Origin: Bacillota bacterium
Lineage (GTDB): Bacteria; Bacillota; Clostridia; Peptostreptococcales; Thermotaleaceae
Reading direction: 5' to 3'
DNA: 6,317 nt
Assembly (NCBI GenBank): GCA_023623095.1
Contig: JAMNXX010000166.1
Coordinates: forward strand, 1 to 6,317
Part shown: piece by piece, positions 5,651-6,317 of the stretch
Layout: each line of letters begins with the position of its first letter
How positions within the stretch are numbered: position 1 is the stretch's first letter
Made by a program: the position numbers and the translations under genes
Notes under the pieces: generated by a model
What the model saw: only the letters and a program-made list of their open reading frames with translations
Told to the model about the DNA's origin: nothing
The model's database searches: none

Positions 5651-5789
5651 ATTTCTGCGAAAGCTGCATCAAATAGAAATGGGATGGATTGTCATATAGG
5701 GCTTCGATGCAGTGCAGAAGATGATGTTCGGTTTCAAAACGTAAAGGGGAGAAACCGCGGATAATTGCTTCAATGTTGTGCAGTTTCAT
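5649..5789 (-). CDS. Small protein (46 aa) translationally coupled to crcB
   Basis: This frame starts MKLHNIEAIIRGFSPLRF and ends LMQLSQK. Its ATG overlaps the crcB stop as ATGA (5786-5789), the classical arrangement for coupled translation. No Shine-Dalgarno site precedes it, so ribosomes finishing crcB would have to restart. Its TAA falls in the bidirectional terminator, so the frame exactly fills the space between crcB and the terminator. The protein is probably helical, with several histidines, one cysteine (HHLLHC), and no membrane segment. It is not recognised. A fluoride-related role is suggested only by position. It could be a chance frame, but overlap and fit argue for a real gene. 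Confidence 0.55.
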   Translation of the reverse strand: MKLHNIEAIIRGFSPLRFETEHHLLHCIEALYDNPSHFYLMQLSQK

Positions 5790-6151
5790 ACGATCAATTT
5801 GCCCAATAGGACACCCCCAAGGCTTAAAAACAAATTCAAGCTGATATTGAGAGCGCCTAATAAATAATTGCCCTCATGAAGAAGAGTGGTTGTTTCATAG
5901 CTGAATGTGGAAAATGTTGTGAGTCCTCCAAGTAACCCCGTTGTAAGAAATAATCTTAAATTGGGAGAGATTGCACCGGATTTAATGCTAAAATCCATAA
6001 CGAATCCTATTAAAAATCCACCGATTCCATTGACGATTAAAGTTCCATAGGGAAATTGCGTACCAAATATTCTGGGAGAATATGAGGAGATGAAATATCT
6101 TAAGCAGCAGCCTATAAACCCGCCCATACCGACAATAAGAAGTTTTTGCAT
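5786..6151 (-). CDS. crcB: Fluoride channel/exporter CrcB (Fluc)
   Basis: A small four-helix membrane protein that lets fluoride leave the cell, working as a dual-topology dimer. The hallmarks are GGFIGCCLRYF (residues 10-20), PYGTLIVNGIGGF (34-46, with the conserved asparagine at 41) and GLLGGLTTFSTFSYE (72-86), which contains the TTFSTF segment including the pore phenylalanines. At 121 residues it has usual family length and looks intact. The start at 6151 is supported by AAAGGGG 9 bases upstream; a nearby ATG at 6156 is out of frame. Upstream are a perfect TATAAT box and a riboswitch-like leader, and downstream an overlapping 46-codon gene. Only one crcB is seen, although some Bacillota carry a pair (a second copy could lie outside the window). 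Single-copy Fluc proteins are thought to be homodimers. Confidence 0.97.
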   Translation of the reverse strand: MQKLLIVGMGGFIGCCLRYFISSYSPRIFGTQFPYGTLIVNGIGGFLIGFVMDFSIKSGAISPNLRLFLTTGLLGGLTTFSTFSYETTTLLHEGNYLLGALNISLNLFLSLGGVLLGKLIV

Positions 6152-6168
6152 TTCATTCTTCCCCTTTC

Positions 6169-6202
6169 AAAAAATAAGAGCCCCCTACTTTATGCGCAGG
6201 AG
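6169..6202 (-). terminator. Possible riboswitch expression platform (attenuator)
   Basis: CTCCT (6202-6198), the same bases the aptamer pseudoknot would need, can pair with AGGGG (6186-6182). The stem can extend by AGC (6211-6209) with GCT (6181-6179) across a bulge. A T6 run follows at 6174-6169, before the crcB ribosome-binding site. Competition between pseudoknot and terminator is the known mechanism for fluoride riboswitches; here the stem is short. Confidence 0.4.
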
Positions 6203-6243
6203 TGATTGGCTATCAGCATGGAAAGATGAACGCTGTCACCTTT
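6196..6243 (-). ncRNA. Variant fluoride (crcB-type) riboswitch aptamer
   Basis: Immediately upstream of crcB, the minus strand reads GGTGA-CAGCGT-TCATC (6240-6225), matching in layout the first stem of the crcB aptamer (GGnGA, loop, UUCnCC). This is followed by GCTGATAGC and then CCAATCACTCCTGC (6209-6196), which resembles the conserved 3' block CUAAUGACUCCUAC. Spacing between the blocks also fits the consensus as I remember it. The variation is notable: the usual loop (AUGGAGU) is CAGCGT here, so the pseudoknot with CUCC is not complementary over its full length. The RNA would begin about 7 bases after the TATAAT box, right at the aptamer. It could be a diverged working riboswitch, a decayed one, or affected by a sequencing error. 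Confidence 0.6.
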
Positions 6244-6247
6244 ATCG

Positions 6248-6276
6248 ATTATACTTTGTATTTTTCCAAAAATCTA
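6248..6276 (-). promoter_or_regulatory. Sigma-A type promoter of crcB
   Basis: The -10 box is a perfect TATAAT at 6248-6253 on the minus strand. A weak -35 (TAGATT, 6271-6276) lies 17 bases upstream. Transcription would start about 7 bases downstream, at the first bases of the riboswitch-like leader. I see no gene in the remaining 6277-6317. Confidence 0.7.
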
Positions 6277-6317
6277 CAGTCATTTTCAAGCCATTTGCCA
6301 TGCAGCTTCCGCATTTC

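Noticed and set aside
1..6317. CRISPR array, tRNA, rRNA or insertion sequence
   Set aside because: No regularly spaced repeats, cloverleaf-like sequence, rRNA motif or intact transposase was seen on either strand.

Overview
The window looks like chromosomal DNA of a low-GC, probably endospore-forming Bacillota (Firmicutes). It is A+T-rich by eye. Almost every gene has a strong GGAGG-type ribosome-binding site. It carries a Bacillota-like undecaprenyl-diphosphatase and a single-domain CrcB fluoride channel, and rho-independent terminators follow the operons. The genus cannot be fixed from sequence alone.

Region 1 (1-1632, + strand) encodes two N6-adenine DNA methyltransferase modules of the D12 class, both with DPPY catalytic motifs. 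The first runs off the left edge. The two lie in the same reading frame, separated by one TAG codon (766-768). The conserved N-terminal motif of the second module (IKSP-NYIGGKY) begins upstream of its first ATG. The layout is that of a FokI-type bifunctional methylase (one domain per strand of an asymmetric site) split by a single amber codon. No endonuclease is visible. Region 2 (1633-2171) holds a stable hairpin, two perfect palindromes, a 70-codon gene of unknown function and a coupled 25-codon ORF.

Region 3 (2142-4452, - strand) has uppP with its terminator, then a two-gene operon: a small coiled-coil protein followed by a 324-aa protein resembling the DUF6976/FIST-like family, ending in a strong hairpin terminator. 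Region 4 (4453-4920) is an A+T-rich divergent region with an inverted repeat, a doubtful 65-codon ORF, and a strong ribosome-binding site leading into a five-codon stub.

Region 5 (4921-5650, + strand) is an operon of two overlapping genes for related cysteine-rich small proteins that share a CCD-I core. They may be spore-surface or metal-binding proteins, but this is unproven. Region 6 (5605-6276, - strand) is a fluoride-resistance unit: a promoter with a perfect TATAAT box, a diverged crcB-type (fluoride) riboswitch, crcB itself, and a previously unlisted 46-codon gene coupled to crcB by an ATGA overlap. The two operons of regions 5 and 6 converge on one bidirectional terminator.

The most noteworthy points are the amber-split tandem methylase, the atypical fluoride riboswitch, the hidden crcB-coupled small gene and the paired cysteine-rich proteins.
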